This document shows, piece after piece, positions 49,785-57,554 of a stretch of DNA of 64,000 bases. The notes under the pieces are model-generated. The model was given only the letters and a program-made list of their open reading frames with translations, did no database searches and had not been told where the DNA came from. Within the stretch, counting starts at the first letter, position 1, and the number at the start of each line of letters is the position of its first letter. The position numbers and the translations under genes are program-made. The DNA comes from Candidatus Nanoarchaeia archaeon. Its GTDB lineage: Archaea > Nanobdellota > Nanobdellia > Woesearchaeales > UBA525. The DNA lies in assembly GCA_028279755.1 (NCBI GenBank), contig JANQNB010000010.1, positions 1-64,000 on the forward strand, in the 5' to 3' direction.

Positions 49785-50658
49785 GCTCAACCCGTTCGAA
49801 ATAGCCAGCATCAAGAGCACGTTTGATTGCTACTAAATCGTTTCTATGCCCTGAGCGTTGCACTTCTATGTGGACATCTGTAAATGGGCCGACACTCGCT
49901 CTGAATGTGCCGAGGAAGTCGTCTCCTTTGTGGTGTGCAAACTCGTTCGGGTCGCCGTTAGGATTCAGGACTTCCTCTTTGCAGACAAGAAGCGTATTTT
50001 CTGGCGTCACGCCGTGCAGGATTCGTGCATGTTCTAAGATTTCTTCTATATCCCCTGGTGGCAAGGGAAACGGACTCCGCGTATTCGCAAGCTTGGCACG
50101 GTCTTCCTCTCGTTGCAAGTCCACAACGATTTGTTGTTCTGTGACTGGCCGTTCTGGCAGGCCTGTCTGATACCAGAGCTTGACTCCCTTCCCTGCTCTG
50201 AATACAACATGGTCCAACCCCTCTGTATCTGATCCACGATACACGAAAGGATCGCGTCCAGCAGCAAAGCGATAGTAGGCTGTTAGCGGCGCAGCCGGTT
50301 CGCTATTGGCTCGCAAAGCTCTCACCAATCCTGCCAGTCCATGATCGAAGCGTGGACAAATGTTGTCGTTGAGAATGATGGTAACGTCGTGAATGTCGGC
50401 CAGATAGAGCGCTGCGAAAACATGCTCTGGTTTGACGACGCGTTCGCGTTCTCCTTGTACTGCCAGACAGCTCAGCATCAGTTGCCGTTCTTGGTGGTGG
50501 CGTAGCGTGTGCGCGCATACAGGTATGGATTCGCCCTGATAGAAAACGCTCCACCCAGTTCCTAGAGGTGCATATTCGAACGATATGATACTCTGGTTTC
50601 CGTTCCGGATGTTGGTTCCTGTTGCGTAGACGGGTCGCTGCAAACTCCGGCTGTTCAT
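49732..50658 (-). CDS. lpxC: LpxC homolog (UDP-3-O-acyl-GlcNAc deacetylase family)
   Basis: 308 residues, close to the 305 of the E. coli enzyme, and collinear with it. The start SRSLQRPVYATGTNIRNG matches the first repeat, and KPEHVFAAL holds E78-H79 (catalytic Glu and zinc His). HKGDD gives H243 and D247 of the HKxxD zinc site, and RSGH gives the catalytic H271. LpxC removes acetate from the UDP-sugar in lipid A synthesis, a pathway not expected in Archaea; a related amide bond in another sugar nucleotide may be the target. The leaderless start follows a TATA box flanked by direct repeats of AACTAAC. Confidence 0.82.
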   Translation of the reverse strand: MNSRSLQRPVYATGTNIRNGNQSIISFEYAPLGTGWSVFYQGESIPVCAHTLRHHQERQLMLSCLAVQGERERVVKPEHVFAALYLADIHDVTIILNDNICPRFDHGLAGLVRALRANSEPAAPLTAYYRFAAGRDPFVYRGSDTEGLDHVVFRAGKGVKLWYQTGLPERPVTEQQIVVDLQREEDRAKLANTRSPFPLPPGDIEEILEHARILHGVTPENTLLVCKEEVLNPNGDPNEFAHHKGDDFLGTFRASVGPFTDVHIEVQRSGHRNDLVAIKRALDAGYFERVELTPPEGTPRVARAPAWT

Positions 50659-50668
50659 CACTTGCGAG

Positions 50669-50695
50669 AACTAACAAGCCGTTTATTAAACTAAC
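50669..50695 (-). promoter_or_regulatory. lpxC-like promoter with flanking direct repeats
   Basis: AACTAAC occurs at 50669-50675 and 50689-50695 on either side of the A/T box gtttattaa (50681-50689), which as TTAATAAA on the minus strand is about 27 bases upstream of the ATG at 50658. The repeats could bind a regulator around TBP. The box overlaps the end of the next gene. Confidence 0.4.
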
Positions 50696-51263
50696 GATTG
50701 GCCGGTGCTGTCCCGAGTGCTTGCATGCAGCGTGCGTGGTCATAGACGGCTTCAAATCTCATGGGACCTTTCGGGAGAGAATACACTCTAGATACGGGAA
50801 GGTCACCAGGCAAAACATCTCTGTTCGCTTCTCGATTCATCAAATGTACGACAAAACGGTCTGATTCTTCACGCCACACTTCGTACCACCATTCTCCTTG
50901 ATCGTGGTCGATCGTGCCGCCGAATCGCGCAGGCCTCGCCAGCAATGTGTAATCAGGGATTGACTCGTCAGCGAGCACTGGCACGAAGCGCAAGTTGTTG
51001 TTCGGACGCTGACTAATCGTGAACCGGTACAAATCGCCAGGCTCGTATAGTTCTAGACTGCTGTCAAGGGTGAGTCCGTCTTCATGCAGCACAGCACCAT
51101 CCAGAGAAATGGGTTTGCCACCTGCAATGACTGTGCCGTCAAGAGAATCTGGCAAGGTGACGCTTGCTGCTGAACCAACAGCGAGTTGGCGGAGAGCTCT
51201 CCTGATCGTTTCTTCATCGTGCTCCCAGAGCCTGAGTGGAAATGCTGCAGCCGGTCCGCTCAT
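50691..51263 (-). CDS. Unknown soluble protein upstream of lpxC-like gene
   Basis: 190 residues from ATG 51263 (TTG 51269 in frame). Mostly beta strands with short loops (SVTLPDSLDGTVIAGG, WWYEVWREESDRFVVHLM). No family recognised. It ends where the lpxC-like promoter lies, so a shared transcript is possible. A TATA-like box is at about 51285-51295. Confidence 0.7.
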   Translation of the reverse strand: MSGPAAAFPLRLWEHDEETIRRALRQLAVGSAASVTLPDSLDGTVIAGGKPISLDGAVLHEDGLTLDSSLELYEPGDLYRFTISQRPNNNLRFVPVLADESIPDYTLLARPARFGGTIDHDQGEWWYEVWREESDRFVVHLMNREANRDVLPGDLPVSRVYSLPKGPMRFEAVYDHARCMQALGTAPANR

Positions 51264-51305
51264 ACTCAAGGGGAACCATCCAGAATTTTTATTACTTTCG
51301 AAGAG

Positions 51306-51647
51306 CTACTCTTGGAGCTTAAGAATCGCTGCTGCGAGGTCGCCATCTGCTTCTTCGATAGCCTTTCTCGCCACATCTTCAGAAACGCCTGCCTGCTCAG
51401 CAACGGTCGTGACATCCTCGTCAGAGATTTCCGCAGCAGTCTCCAAGCCTTCTTCGCGCGCTTCGCCGATGACTTGCCAGGTATCCTGACCCATCATGTT
51501 GACTTTCGAGACTTGCGCTGGCTCGAGCACGTACTTGCGATCAGTGCAGATGACTTCGACGCGTTCCACGCCCTCGACATCCACTTGCTGGATGCCCATC
51601 TGCTTCATCATCTGCTGCATCTTCCTGGGGCTCATGCCTGGGATCAT
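51306..51647 (-). CDS. nac: Nascent polypeptide-associated complex protein (alpha-NAC)
   Basis: 113 residues from ATG 51647, preceded five bases away by GGTGA. Archaeal NAC: N-terminal MIPGMSPRKMQQMMKQMG, the NAC barrel (RVEVICTDRKYVLEPAQVSKVNMMGQDTWQV) and a C-terminal UBA domain (VAEQAGVSEDVARKAIEEADGDLAAAI). It binds chains leaving the ribosome. Lies next to the Sec61-beta gene, a link to protein targeting. Confidence 0.95.
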   Translation of the reverse strand: MIPGMSPRKMQQMMKQMGIQQVDVEGVERVEVICTDRKYVLEPAQVSKVNMMGQDTWQVIGEAREEGLETAAEISDEDVTTVAEQAGVSEDVARKAIEEADGDLAAAILKLQE

Positions 51648-51656
51648 AGAATTCAC

Positions 51657-51836
51657 CTAGAGGCCGAAGAGGCTTGCTCCGTAGACTTGGAGGGCTATCT
51701 CGAGGATGATGATCAGTATCGCGAGCGCCACGACCCACTCGGGCCGCATCTCGATCTTGGTCTTGACCTCATCCCAGTATTGCGTGATGCCTGCTGTCGA
51801 GCTGGGCATCCTGATTTTATCGCCGCCTCGTGGCAT
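51657..51836 (-). CDS. Protein translocase subunit Sec61-beta
   Basis: 59 residues from ATG 51836 (GTG 51842 possible). The cytoplasmic MPSSTAGITQYWDE followed by MRPEWVVALAILIIILEIALQVYG is the standard archaeal Sec61-beta plan: a short conserved head and one tail-anchored helix. It is the small subunit of the SecYE channel. The nac gene follows nine bases downstream, so both are one operon driven by the promoter at 51904-51914. Confidence 0.92.
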   Translation of the reverse strand: MPRGGDKIRMPSSTAGITQYWDEVKTKIEMRPEWVVALAILIIILEIALQVYGASLFGL

Positions 51837-51903
51837 GTTCACTCACTTCGTTCTCGGGTTCGTGGAATGTCCACGAACCATGGCGCAGAAAGAACACGCG
51901 CTC

Positions 51904-51914
51904 GTTTATATAGA
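51904..51914 (-). promoter_or_regulatory. TATA box of the Sec61-beta/nac operon
   Basis: On the minus strand the box reads ctatataaacg, ten bases after the conserved upstream element at 51924-51944. Predicted leader is about 40 bases. Confidence 0.5.
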
Positions 51915-51923
51915 TGACGATGT

Positions 51924-51944
51924 AATTATTTTCTATATGGAAAA
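51924..51944 (-). promoter_or_regulatory. Upstream element TATAGAAAATAA, copy before Sec61-beta
   Basis: On the minus strand it reads TTTTCCATATAGAAAATAATT. 17 bases are identical to the element before rpa (12996-13012). It lies between the end of rnpB and the Sec61-beta promoter. Confidence 0.5.
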
Positions 51945-51964
51945 TTTATCCAGAGATAAGAAAT

Positions 51965-52268
51965 GCAGGGGGCCGCTAGGCCCGATTCTGTCCCCCGCCA
52001 CGATCGCTCATGGACCGGGAGTGCTGACATTCGACTACGCGGCGCTCAGGCCTTGCACCAGCGGGGTTGCTCGTTTCATCCAGGGACACATGACGTCCAC
52101 CTATCGCCAGCCGTTACCAGCCAGGATTCGGTTTCATCCCATATGTGGCCTGGCTCGTTGCTGTAGCAGAGCCGTCCCCTTACAGAGCCCTACTCTCGTA
52201 GGCCGCCTTTCACGGTGTCGGGACCTTCCTCAGCAGCAATGCTGCCGTGAGTCAACTCGACCCCCTGC
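51965..52268 (-). ncRNA. rnpB: RNase P RNA
   Basis: On the minus strand the RNA begins GCAGGGGGTCGAG and ends CCCCCTGC, so its ends pair as helix P1. It has the conserved region GCTGAGGAAGGTCCCGAC near the 5' end (CR-I) and ACAGAATCGGGCCTA near the 3' end (CR-V), the two universal parts of the catalytic core that pair in helix P4. A TATA box (TTTATAAA, 52291-52298) stands about 25 bases upstream of the 5' end. It is about 304 bases long, normal for an archaeal type A RNA. RNase P RNA removes tRNA 5' leaders. Confidence 0.93.
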
Positions 52269-52300
52269 AACGAAGAGAAGATGAAATTCGTTTATAAAGG

Positions 52301-52858
52301 CTACGGTCTGATGTCGAAGGCGATGCGCACTTCGTCGTTCACGCCCGCATAGACGATGCCAAAATCAGCCATGCTGATCACGAAATCAGCAGACAGCGAG
52401 TTCTCGCCTTGCGTCACCGGAATCACCATTTCCTTCGCAGCTCCGTGGAACGAGAGCGTGCCCACCATCATCGTATCTGTGACGACTCTGCTGGAAAATT
52501 CGATTGTCGGGAAGCGCTCTACATCGAAGAAGTCCTCGTTCTTCAGGTGATTGTCAAGGCCTGCACTGTCGGTCTTCACGCTCGCTGCCTGGATCACGCC
52601 TTGCGCAGCGATCACATAGCCATCCCTTAAAGTGACGGTGCCGCTCATCTCCTCGAATGTGCCCACGTGGCTCTTGCCAGGGCCATAGCCTTCGAACTCG
52701 AACATGCTTCGTTCGGCACTGATTGCGACCGGTTCGTTGTCAGCAAGCTCGCCTGCGACTGGTTCGTCACCTGTCGGCTCAGTCGCGCGCGGTACATCCT
52801 CGGGCGGCGCAGTGCACGCAACCACCAATATCAGAAATGCGATGAGTAGGTATTTCAT
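52301..52858 (-). CDS. YceI-family lipoprotein
   Basis: 185 residues from ATG 52858, with GGGGTGAT ideally placed upstream. MKYLLIAFLILVVACTA is a signal peptide with a lipobox-like cysteine; an acidic linker follows. The YceI-like beta-barrel (about 50-185: SHVGTFEEMSGTVTL, AASVKTDSAGLDNHLKNEDFFDVERFPTIEF) binds hydrophobic, often isoprenoid, ligands in other members. It is probably anchored outside the membrane. In the window it is the only lipobox protein. Confidence 0.9.
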   Translation of the reverse strand: MKYLLIAFLILVVACTAPPEDVPRATEPTGDEPVAGELADNEPVAISAERSMFEFEGYGPGKSHVGTFEEMSGTVTLRDGYVIAAQGVIQAASVKTDSAGLDNHLKNEDFFDVERFPTIEFSSRVVTDTMMVGTLSFHGAAKEMVIPVTQGENSLSADFVISMADFGIVYAGVNDEVRIAFDIRP

Positions 52859-52893
52859 TGCCATCACCCCTGCTCGTTGTAGGTGTTGAGAAT

Positions 52894-53454
52894 TTAAATA
52901 CTTTCTTGAAGTCCGAGCTTCTGCTCGAATTCCGCTTCCTCGCCGAGGTATTTCTTGCCGAGCAGGTCAATCGCGATATCGACAGCGCGGACCTTGCCGC
53001 TTGCGAGAGTCTCGTAGAATTCCTTCAGTGTCAATTCCATGACGTCAATCCGTTCACCCACTTCGAGATCCTGCTCTTGTACCTTTTTGCAGTTCCGAGC
53101 GATATAGAAGTAAAGCGTGAACCGCGTCTTGCCTGGCAAGGGATATTCCTTATATAATTCCCAGTCATCGCTCACAAGCCCAGCTTCTTCCAGGAGTTCC
53201 CGCTTGGCATTCTCCAATGGTTTCTCCTTTCCTTCAAGACGACCACCGAAAAAACCATAGAACGGCTTCAGGTTCGGCTGTTCCTCTTCAGCCATCAGCA
53301 GCTTGCCGTCTTTCACAGCGAGGACTTGGGTACTGTCTGGACGCGTCGACACTTCCCATGTCGCGGTCGAGCCGTCGAAACGCTCTTGTTCCCATTGGTA
53401 GATCTCATGCAGCTCGCCCTTGAAGACTTTCTTCGCGTGCTTTGGGATTGTCAT
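52894..53454 (-). CDS. Nudix hydrolase, ADP-ribose pyrophosphatase-like
   Basis: 186 residues with a complete Nudix box starting at G71: G71, E77, R85-E86, E89-E90, G92. The flanking sequence (VLAVKDGKLLMAEEEQP before it, LPGKTRFTLYFYIAR after it) is like ADP-sugar pyrophosphatases. It clears nucleotide diphosphate derivatives; the exact substrate is unknown. Confidence 0.92.
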   Translation of the reverse strand: MTIPKHAKKVFKGELHEIYQWEQERFDGSTATWEVSTRPDSTQVLAVKDGKLLMAEEEQPNLKPFYGFFGGRLEGKEKPLENAKRELLEEAGLVSDDWELYKEYPLPGKTRFTLYFYIARNCKKVQEQDLEVGERIDVMELTLKEFYETLASGKVRAVDIAIDLLGKKYLGEEAEFEQKLGLQESI

Positions 53455-53515
53455 AGTTACAACTTGAATGGAACCTATGAATCTCTTTAAATATTACCCT
53501 TTCTTCTTGATTTGC

Positions 53516-54223
53516 ATGCCAGAAGAACCGTTCATGCTTGTCTCGCTTGAGGAAGCCAAGGCGAAGAAGCTTGCGCAAGTGCTCAACAACGAGACCTGCA
53601 CGAAATTGCTGAACTACTTGTCAAGCCATAAGGAAGCGACAGAGTCAGAGCTCGCCAAGAAACTCAAGTTACCACTTTCCACTGTTCATTACAATCTCAA
53701 GCAATTGGTCGAAGCCAAGCTTGTCATCGCTGACGAATACCATTACAGCGCGAAAGGCCGCGAAGTCAATCATTACAAGATCGCGAACAAGTACATCATC
53801 ATCGCGCCGCAGGAAGACCAGAAAGGTTTCCTGAACAAGCTGAAAGGTTTCATTCCCGTCACGCTCATCGCAGTCGGCACTGCGGTCGTGCTGAAAGTGC
53901 TCAGCGTGATCAACGGCGCGTATACCACAAACGATCTTGCCGCAGCACCGCAGGCAGATTTTGCGAGAGCACAGCCGATGCTTGCAAAGGAAGAAGCAAT
54001 GCTCGACACGATGGAAGCGGGCGCGATGTTCGCAGACGAAGCAGTGAACGAGACCATCAACACCACGATTCCGGCAAGCCCGCCCAGCGCCATGCCCTAC
54101 CCAGAACCAAGTACGCAAAGTTTGTTCTCGAACGAGCTCATTCTCGCGTTTCTCGTCGGGGCAGTCTTCGCAATCGGCGTTTTGATCCTCTTCTCCTACT
54201 GGAAATACAAGAAAAACCGTTAA
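53516..54223 (+). CDS. Membrane-tethered winged-helix regulator
   Basis: 235 residues from ATG 53516, leaderless after a TATA-like box (ctttaaatat, 53484-53493). An ArsR-like winged helix (about 20-90: EATESELAKKLKLPLSTVHYNLKQLVEAKLV) is followed by a first transmembrane helix (about 110-130), an extracytoplasmic loop of about 65 residues rich in Ala, Pro and Met, and a second helix (about 205-225) with a basic end. A regulator fixed in the membrane with an outside loop could sense envelope or redox signals directly. Confidence 0.85.
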   Translation: MPEEPFMLVSLEEAKAKKLAQVLNNETCTKLLNYLSSHKEATESELAKKLKLPLSTVHYNLKQLVEAKLVIADEYHYSAKGREVNHYKIANKYIIIAPQEDQKGFLNKLKGFIPVTLIAVGTAVVLKVLSVINGAYTTNDLAAAPQADFARAQPMLAKEEAMLDTMEAGAMFADEAVNETINTTIPASPPSAMPYPEPSTQSLFSNELILAFLVGAVFAIGVLILFSYWKYKKNR

Positions 54224-54279
54224 TTATATTCAATAGAGAAACAAAATACATATAAACGGGCACAAGTTGCCGTTTCTAG

Positions 54280-54687
54280 ATGGTGAGGAAGTACTTTGGC
54301 ATTCCTGAGGCTGAGGACCTCTTGCCGTCCCTTGCCCCGCTTCTCAACAAAGCGCAACGCCTGAAGAACAAGCTGGAACGCTATGAACAAGTCACTTTGC
54401 GCAAACGGATCAGGACTGACGGCAGTGAAGACAGCATCGATTTCGATTCAAGCGAGATCCTGGATGCGGATTTCCAGGCCATAAAGGAAAAGTTCTACCA
54501 GGCTGTCGAGAAAATCGAAAGCAAGGGCTGCATCGTGCGCGACCTGGATGAAGGCGTGCTTGATTTCTACGCGCAGTTCGAAGGCCGCGAAGTCTTTCTG
54601 TGCTGGCGCCAAGGCGAGAAACGCATCACGCATTGGCACGAAGCTGACGAAGGATATGCCGGCAGAAAGCGCATTCTCGAGCTCTAG
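54280..54687 (+). CDS. DUF2203 family protein
   Basis: 135 residues: KYFGIPEAEDLLPSLAPLLNKAQRLKNKL at the start and CIVRDLDEGVLDFYAQFEGREVFLCWRQGEKRITHWHEADEGYAGRK-like second half are the DUF2203 hallmarks (D-L-x-x-G-x-x-D-F, L-C-W-R-x-G-E, W-H-x-x-x-x-G). The family is widespread but its function is unknown. Confidence 0.93.
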   Translation: MVRKYFGIPEAEDLLPSLAPLLNKAQRLKNKLERYEQVTLRKRIRTDGSEDSIDFDSSEILDADFQAIKEKFYQAVEKIESKGCIVRDLDEGVLDFYAQFEGREVFLCWRQGEKRITHWHEADEGYAGRKRILEL

Positions 54688-54727
54688 ACAGAAATTTTTA
54701 TAACTATTCTAGATGAAATAGTCTGTG

Positions 54728-56245
54728 ATGTCTAAAAAGGATGTTAGTATCAAGGAAAGCCTGCGCCTCAATATAGTCGAGGGCGGCGTGTTCGGCGCGA
54801 TGAATGGCCTTACCCAGAACTTTCTCGTGCCCTTCGCGCTCTTGTTCAGCGCATCGAACTTCATGGTCAGCCTGATCACGACTCTGCCAGGGCTGGTCGG
54901 CAGCATTGTGCAACTCATGGCGCCGCGTTTCCTCAAGATCGTCAGGAGCGCGCGTCGCTACATCGTCCTGGGCATGGTCGGGCATGCTTTCATCTGGCTA
55001 TTGCTCGGGCTGCTCCCGTTCATCGCAGAATCATCCCTTGTCCTGGATTCCTTCTTCATCCTCATCCTTATCGGCGCGGTCTTCTCCCTGATGATCAACC
55101 CGGTCTGGATGACATACATGGGCGAGCTTGTGCCGATCAGCAGACGCGCGCGATATTTCGGCAACAGGAACGCGGTTGCTGGCGTTGTCACCTTCGGCGC
55201 GACCATGCTCGCAGGGGTCATCCTCTCGGTTGCCAGCGGCGCGACCGGTTTCGCAGTCCTCTTCTTCCTTGCCGCGCTCCTGCGATTGGCTGGCGGGTAC
55301 TGCATCAACGAGAGCAAGGAGATCGCAATAAAGTTCCCGGCAGCGCGCAATTTCAGCATCAAACGCTTCGTGAAGCAGGCGCCGACGACAGATTTCGGCA
55401 GGTTCGTCTCGCTCGCTGTCTTCCTGCGGCTCATGACCTACCTTGCCGCGCCGTTCTTCTTCGTCTACCAGCTCCAGGTCCTGAACCTGAACTACTTCCT
55501 CTTCACCGTGTTGCAGGTGGCAGCCGTCATCTCGAGCTTCCTCTCCATGCGCTACTGGGCCAACCTTGCAGACAAGCGCGGCAACCGGGTCGTGCTTATG
55601 TACTCGAGCTTCATCATCGCTTTTGTGCCCTTGCTGTGGGTCACGACCAAGGCCTTCCCTGCCTTGTTCGTCTTCGAACTGGTGAGCGGTCTTTCCTGGG
55701 CAGGCTTCAACCTCGCGAGCAGCAACTACATGCTCGAAGCCAGTTCTGCCAAGAACAGACCGTACGCGATCAGCTACTTCAACCTGTTCAACCAGTTGGC
55801 CATCGTCGGCGGCGGCATCCTGGGTGCCGGTCTTTTGGGATTGTTCGGCTTGATGACCTCAAGCGCGGCCCTGCCCTTCCTCCTCCTCTTCGGCGTGAGC
55901 GGCGTGCTCCGCCTGATCGTCGTATACCTGACCAAGCCGAAGCTGAAGGAATTGCGCTTTGTCGAGGTCGGCGTGAAACGCGGCCAGGCCATGACTTTCA
56001 TCAACGTCCTGCCGCAGCAAGGAGCAGTGTACACTGCTCTCGAGGCGCCCGATGACTTTGTCCGCGACAAGCTGCGCGTCAGTCTTGATCGCGGTAGGGA
56101 GTTCGACGAGTTTGTCAAGCAGGGCGTGCCCCGCGGCGTAGTGAAACGGATGAAGCCGAAAGAGCGCGCGCTCATGCGTGACAGATTCATCGAGCGCGCC
56201 GCTGGTCGTAAGATCCCGAAGAAGCCGCGCGGGCTTAAGAAGTGA
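54728..56245 (+). CDS. Major facilitator superfamily transporter
   Basis: 505 residues from ATG 54728 (GTG 54725 adjacent), leaderless after a TATA-like box (tttttataac, 54691-54700). Twelve helices; the loop between helices 4 and 5 has SRRARYFGNRNAV, and LADKRGNRVVLMYSSF matches the MFS motif A at the middle. About 90 basic residues at the C-terminus are cytoplasmic. Substrate unknown. Overlaps the convergent tldE gene by 11 bases. Confidence 0.9.
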   Translation: MSKKDVSIKESLRLNIVEGGVFGAMNGLTQNFLVPFALLFSASNFMVSLITTLPGLVGSIVQLMAPRFLKIVRSARRYIVLGMVGHAFIWLLLGLLPFIAESSLVLDSFFILILIGAVFSLMINPVWMTYMGELVPISRRARYFGNRNAVAGVVTFGATMLAGVILSVASGATGFAVLFFLAALLRLAGGYCINESKEIAIKFPAARNFSIKRFVKQAPTTDFGRFVSLAVFLRLMTYLAAPFFFVYQLQVLNLNYFLFTVLQVAAVISSFLSMRYWANLADKRGNRVVLMYSSFIIAFVPLLWVTTKAFPALFVFELVSGLSWAGFNLASSNYMLEASSAKNRPYAISYFNLFNQLAIVGGGILGAGLLGLFGLMTSSAALPFLLLFGVSGVLRLIVVYLTKPKLKELRFVEVGVKRGQAMTFINVLPQQGAVYTALEAPDDFVRDKLRVSLDRGREFDEFVKQGVPRGVVKRMKPKERALMRDRFIERAAGRKIPKKPRGLKK

Positions 56246-57554
56246 AGCCTGCGAGATGCGCGCCAGCGTCGAACCTGATCAGCGAAGGTCCTTTGTAGCG
56301 CGCGAGTTCCATCTCTTCCTTGCTCAGACGCATGTGGTCGAGCATCTTGAAGATGTTGCCAGTGAACATCGCGCCTTTCACAGGGATGCGCTTGCCTTTT
56401 TCATAGCGGTACCCGAGTCGGATCTCAGCGCTGAAGTCACCGCTTAACGAATTCGGCACAAAGCTGCTGAAGCTGACGATCTCGATCGCGCCTTTCGTGC
56501 GCAACGAAGCTGCGCGTTCTGTTCCTGGATCAATTTGGATCGCACCGAGCGCACCAGTCGGCGAAATCTTGAGATAGTGCGCGTAGCGTTGCGAGGCGAA
56601 GAAATCCTGGCACACGCCCTGCTCGATGATCGACACCTCTTTAGAAGCATTTCCTTCGTTGTCGAACCTGCCGGACGCTGGGTTGAACGCGAGGAAAGGG
56701 TTTGATTTCAGGGAAAAGCCTTCATTCCACGTGAGCCGCTTCCCCGGCTCCTGATACGAAAGATTGCGGTGCTTTGCCTGCGCGTTGGCGTGGTACACGA
56801 CTGCGTTGTGTGTCAGGTCCGGTGCCCAGAAGTCGCGCAATGCGGTGCCACTGAGCAAGATCCCCTCGTCCTGGATTGTTGTCATCTTCGCTGCGCGCAC
56901 GACGTCGCGCGCCTGCACAGCAGTCTCTTTGACAAACGCATCAGGCTTGAAATCGCGCGCCCTGCCAACGAGTGCGACATTGTGAAACTCATTCTCTTCC
57001 TTGCCTAGCGCGGTGACGATTGCTTCGACGAACAGTTCTGTGGCTTCGCTCCTGCCATTCAGACCCTTGCTGTTCGCGATCCTGTTCTTGGTATGGGTCA
57101 GGTGGAGTTCTGCGTGGTTCATGCGAACGCCACGTTCTTTCTTGACAGCGTTCTTCATCCTGTTCCAGAGCGAGAGATTCAGCTTCTCAGCGCTGCCGTT
57201 CTTGAATGCCTTCACGATCGCTGGGTCTGCAGTGTCGACCGTGCCGTAGCGCTGCTTGCCAGGCAAGGGCCAGGCCTCTTTCTTGGCAGTGCTGCAGATG
57301 ACCAGCGCGTCTTTCACTTTCCGCTTGATCTCTTTCTCGTCGTCAGTAAACAACGTGAACTTTGCATCGCCCATCTGCTTCTTGAAGTTCCGGTAGATGA
57401 CGACTTCAGCCTGTTTCCGCACAGAATCGATGTTCGTCTCGATCTCACCCTTCGTTGTCAGGTGCAGCGTGCTCCGTTGCTGTTCCTGGAATAGCACTGA
57501 CCAGGCGTCGAGCTTCATGCTCTTGAGGACCTTCAATACACGATTTATGTTCAT
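56235..57554 (-). CDS. pmbA: TldE/PmbA metalloprotease subunit
   Basis: 439 residues. The TldE/PmbA plan is seen: an N-terminal alpha/beta domain and a C-terminal barrel domain with SGDFSAEIRLGYRYEKGKRIPVKGAMFTGNIFKML. The zinc motif is absent, as in other TldE subunits. Its ATG overlaps the tldD stop by four bases. TldD-TldE heterodimers cut unfolded peptides and mature some peptide modifications. Confidence 0.93.
   Translation of the reverse strand: MNINRVLKVLKSMKLDAWSVLFQEQQRSTLHLTTKGEIETNIDSVRKQAEVVIYRNFKKQMGDAKFTLFTDDEKEIKRKVKDALVICSTAKKEAWPLPGKQRYGTVDTADPAIVKAFKNGSAEKLNLSLWNRMKNAVKKERGVRMNHAELHLTHTKNRIANSKGLNGRSEATELFVEAIVTALGKEENEFHNVALVGRARDFKPDAFVKETAVQARDVVRAAKMTTIQDEGILLSGTALRDFWAPDLTHNAVVYHANAQAKHRNLSYQEPGKRLTWNEGFSLKSNPFLAFNPASGRFDNEGNASKEVSIIEQGVCQDFFASQRYAHYLKISPTGALGAIQIDPGTERAASLRTKGAIEIVSFSSFVPNSLSGDFSAEIRLGYRYEKGKRIPVKGAMFTGNIFKMLDHMRLSKEEMELARYKGPSLIRFDAGAHLAGFTS

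Noticed and set aside
50691-51263. LpxA/LpxD-type acyltransferase next to the LpxC homolog
   Set aside because: No hexapeptide repeats are visible; the protein is only beta-rich.
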